Origin: Strigamia acuminata
Taxonomy: Eukaryota > Arthropoda > Chilopoda > Geophilomorpha > Linotaeniidae
Assembly (NCBI GenBank): GCA_949358305.1
Contig: OX442317.1
Span: forward strand, 10,916,186 to 10,980,185
Length of the DNA stretch: 64,000 nucleotides
Reading direction: 5' to 3'
Below the pieces are notes generated by a model. It had not been told where the DNA came from. It ran no database searches and saw only the letters and a program-made list of their open reading frames with translations. Position numbers and translations under genes: made by a program. This document shows positions 63,951 to 64,000 of this stretch, piece after piece (the stretch's first letter is position 1; each line of letters begins with the position of its first letter).

Positions 63951-64000
63951 GTAAGAATGATACTATCAAATACAGCTTCTAATATGTTGTCATTTGTAAT

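Overview
The window is eukaryotic nuclear DNA, almost certainly from an invertebrate animal with compact genes. Spliced genes with short GT-AG introns, a metazoan-type zinc-finger gene (ZNF592/ZNF687/ZNF532 family), eEF2 and UPF1 sequence, and a Ty3/gypsy-class LTR retrotransposon all point that way. I cannot name the species. No prokaryotic features, rRNA, tRNA or CRISPR were seen.

Two kinds of repetition dominate. (1) A tandem segmental duplication with a period of about 9.51 kb. Unit 0 is partly in the window (6965-14863), unit 1 is 36212-45720, unit 2 is 45721-55231, and unit 3 is truncated (55232-59757). Complete units carry, left to right, an AT-rich spacer, the zinc-finger gene (-), a 76-codon unrecognised gene (-), a divergent promoter, a fragment that looks like the start of the DEAD-box helicase gene DDX52 (+), and an eEF2 gene that lacks its 5' end (+). 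Unit 3 stops just upstream of the zinc-finger gene, and UPF1 (+) follows, running off the right edge. (2) A large LTR retrotransposon on the minus strand, with 2,155-bp LTRs (TGTGACG...CGTCACA) and the order gag, pol (by -1 frameshift), then a third ORF. Copy A (1-6964) enters from the left edge and sits inside unit 0. A composite insertion (14864-36207) lies exactly between units 0 and 1, inside a foldback repeat, and is flanked by the 4-bp duplication ACAT. It reads LTR / internal region with a 6.7-kb deletion / LTR / complete internal region / LTR, that is, two elements sharing a middle LTR.

The complete element is 15.1 kb. Gag has two CCHC knuckles. Gag and pol are joined at an A AAA AAC slippery heptamer. 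Pol has protease, RT, RNase H and integrase, and a 536-codon third ORF in the env position has a cysteine cluster and no visible membrane segment. The LTR is packed with perfect short hairpins. All copies look nearly identical, so either the events are very recent or the assembly needs checking. A 2-bp deletion in unit 1 and the diverged spacer of unit 3 argue against pure assembly duplication.

The most unusual host observation is that each eEF2 copy begins at the switch I region. The P-loop exon is missing and is replaced upstream by the promoter and first exon of a DDX52-like gene, whose reading frame ends one base before an in-frame eEF2 ATG (TGAAATG). These copies look like chimeras made by the duplication rather than ordinary eEF2 genes.
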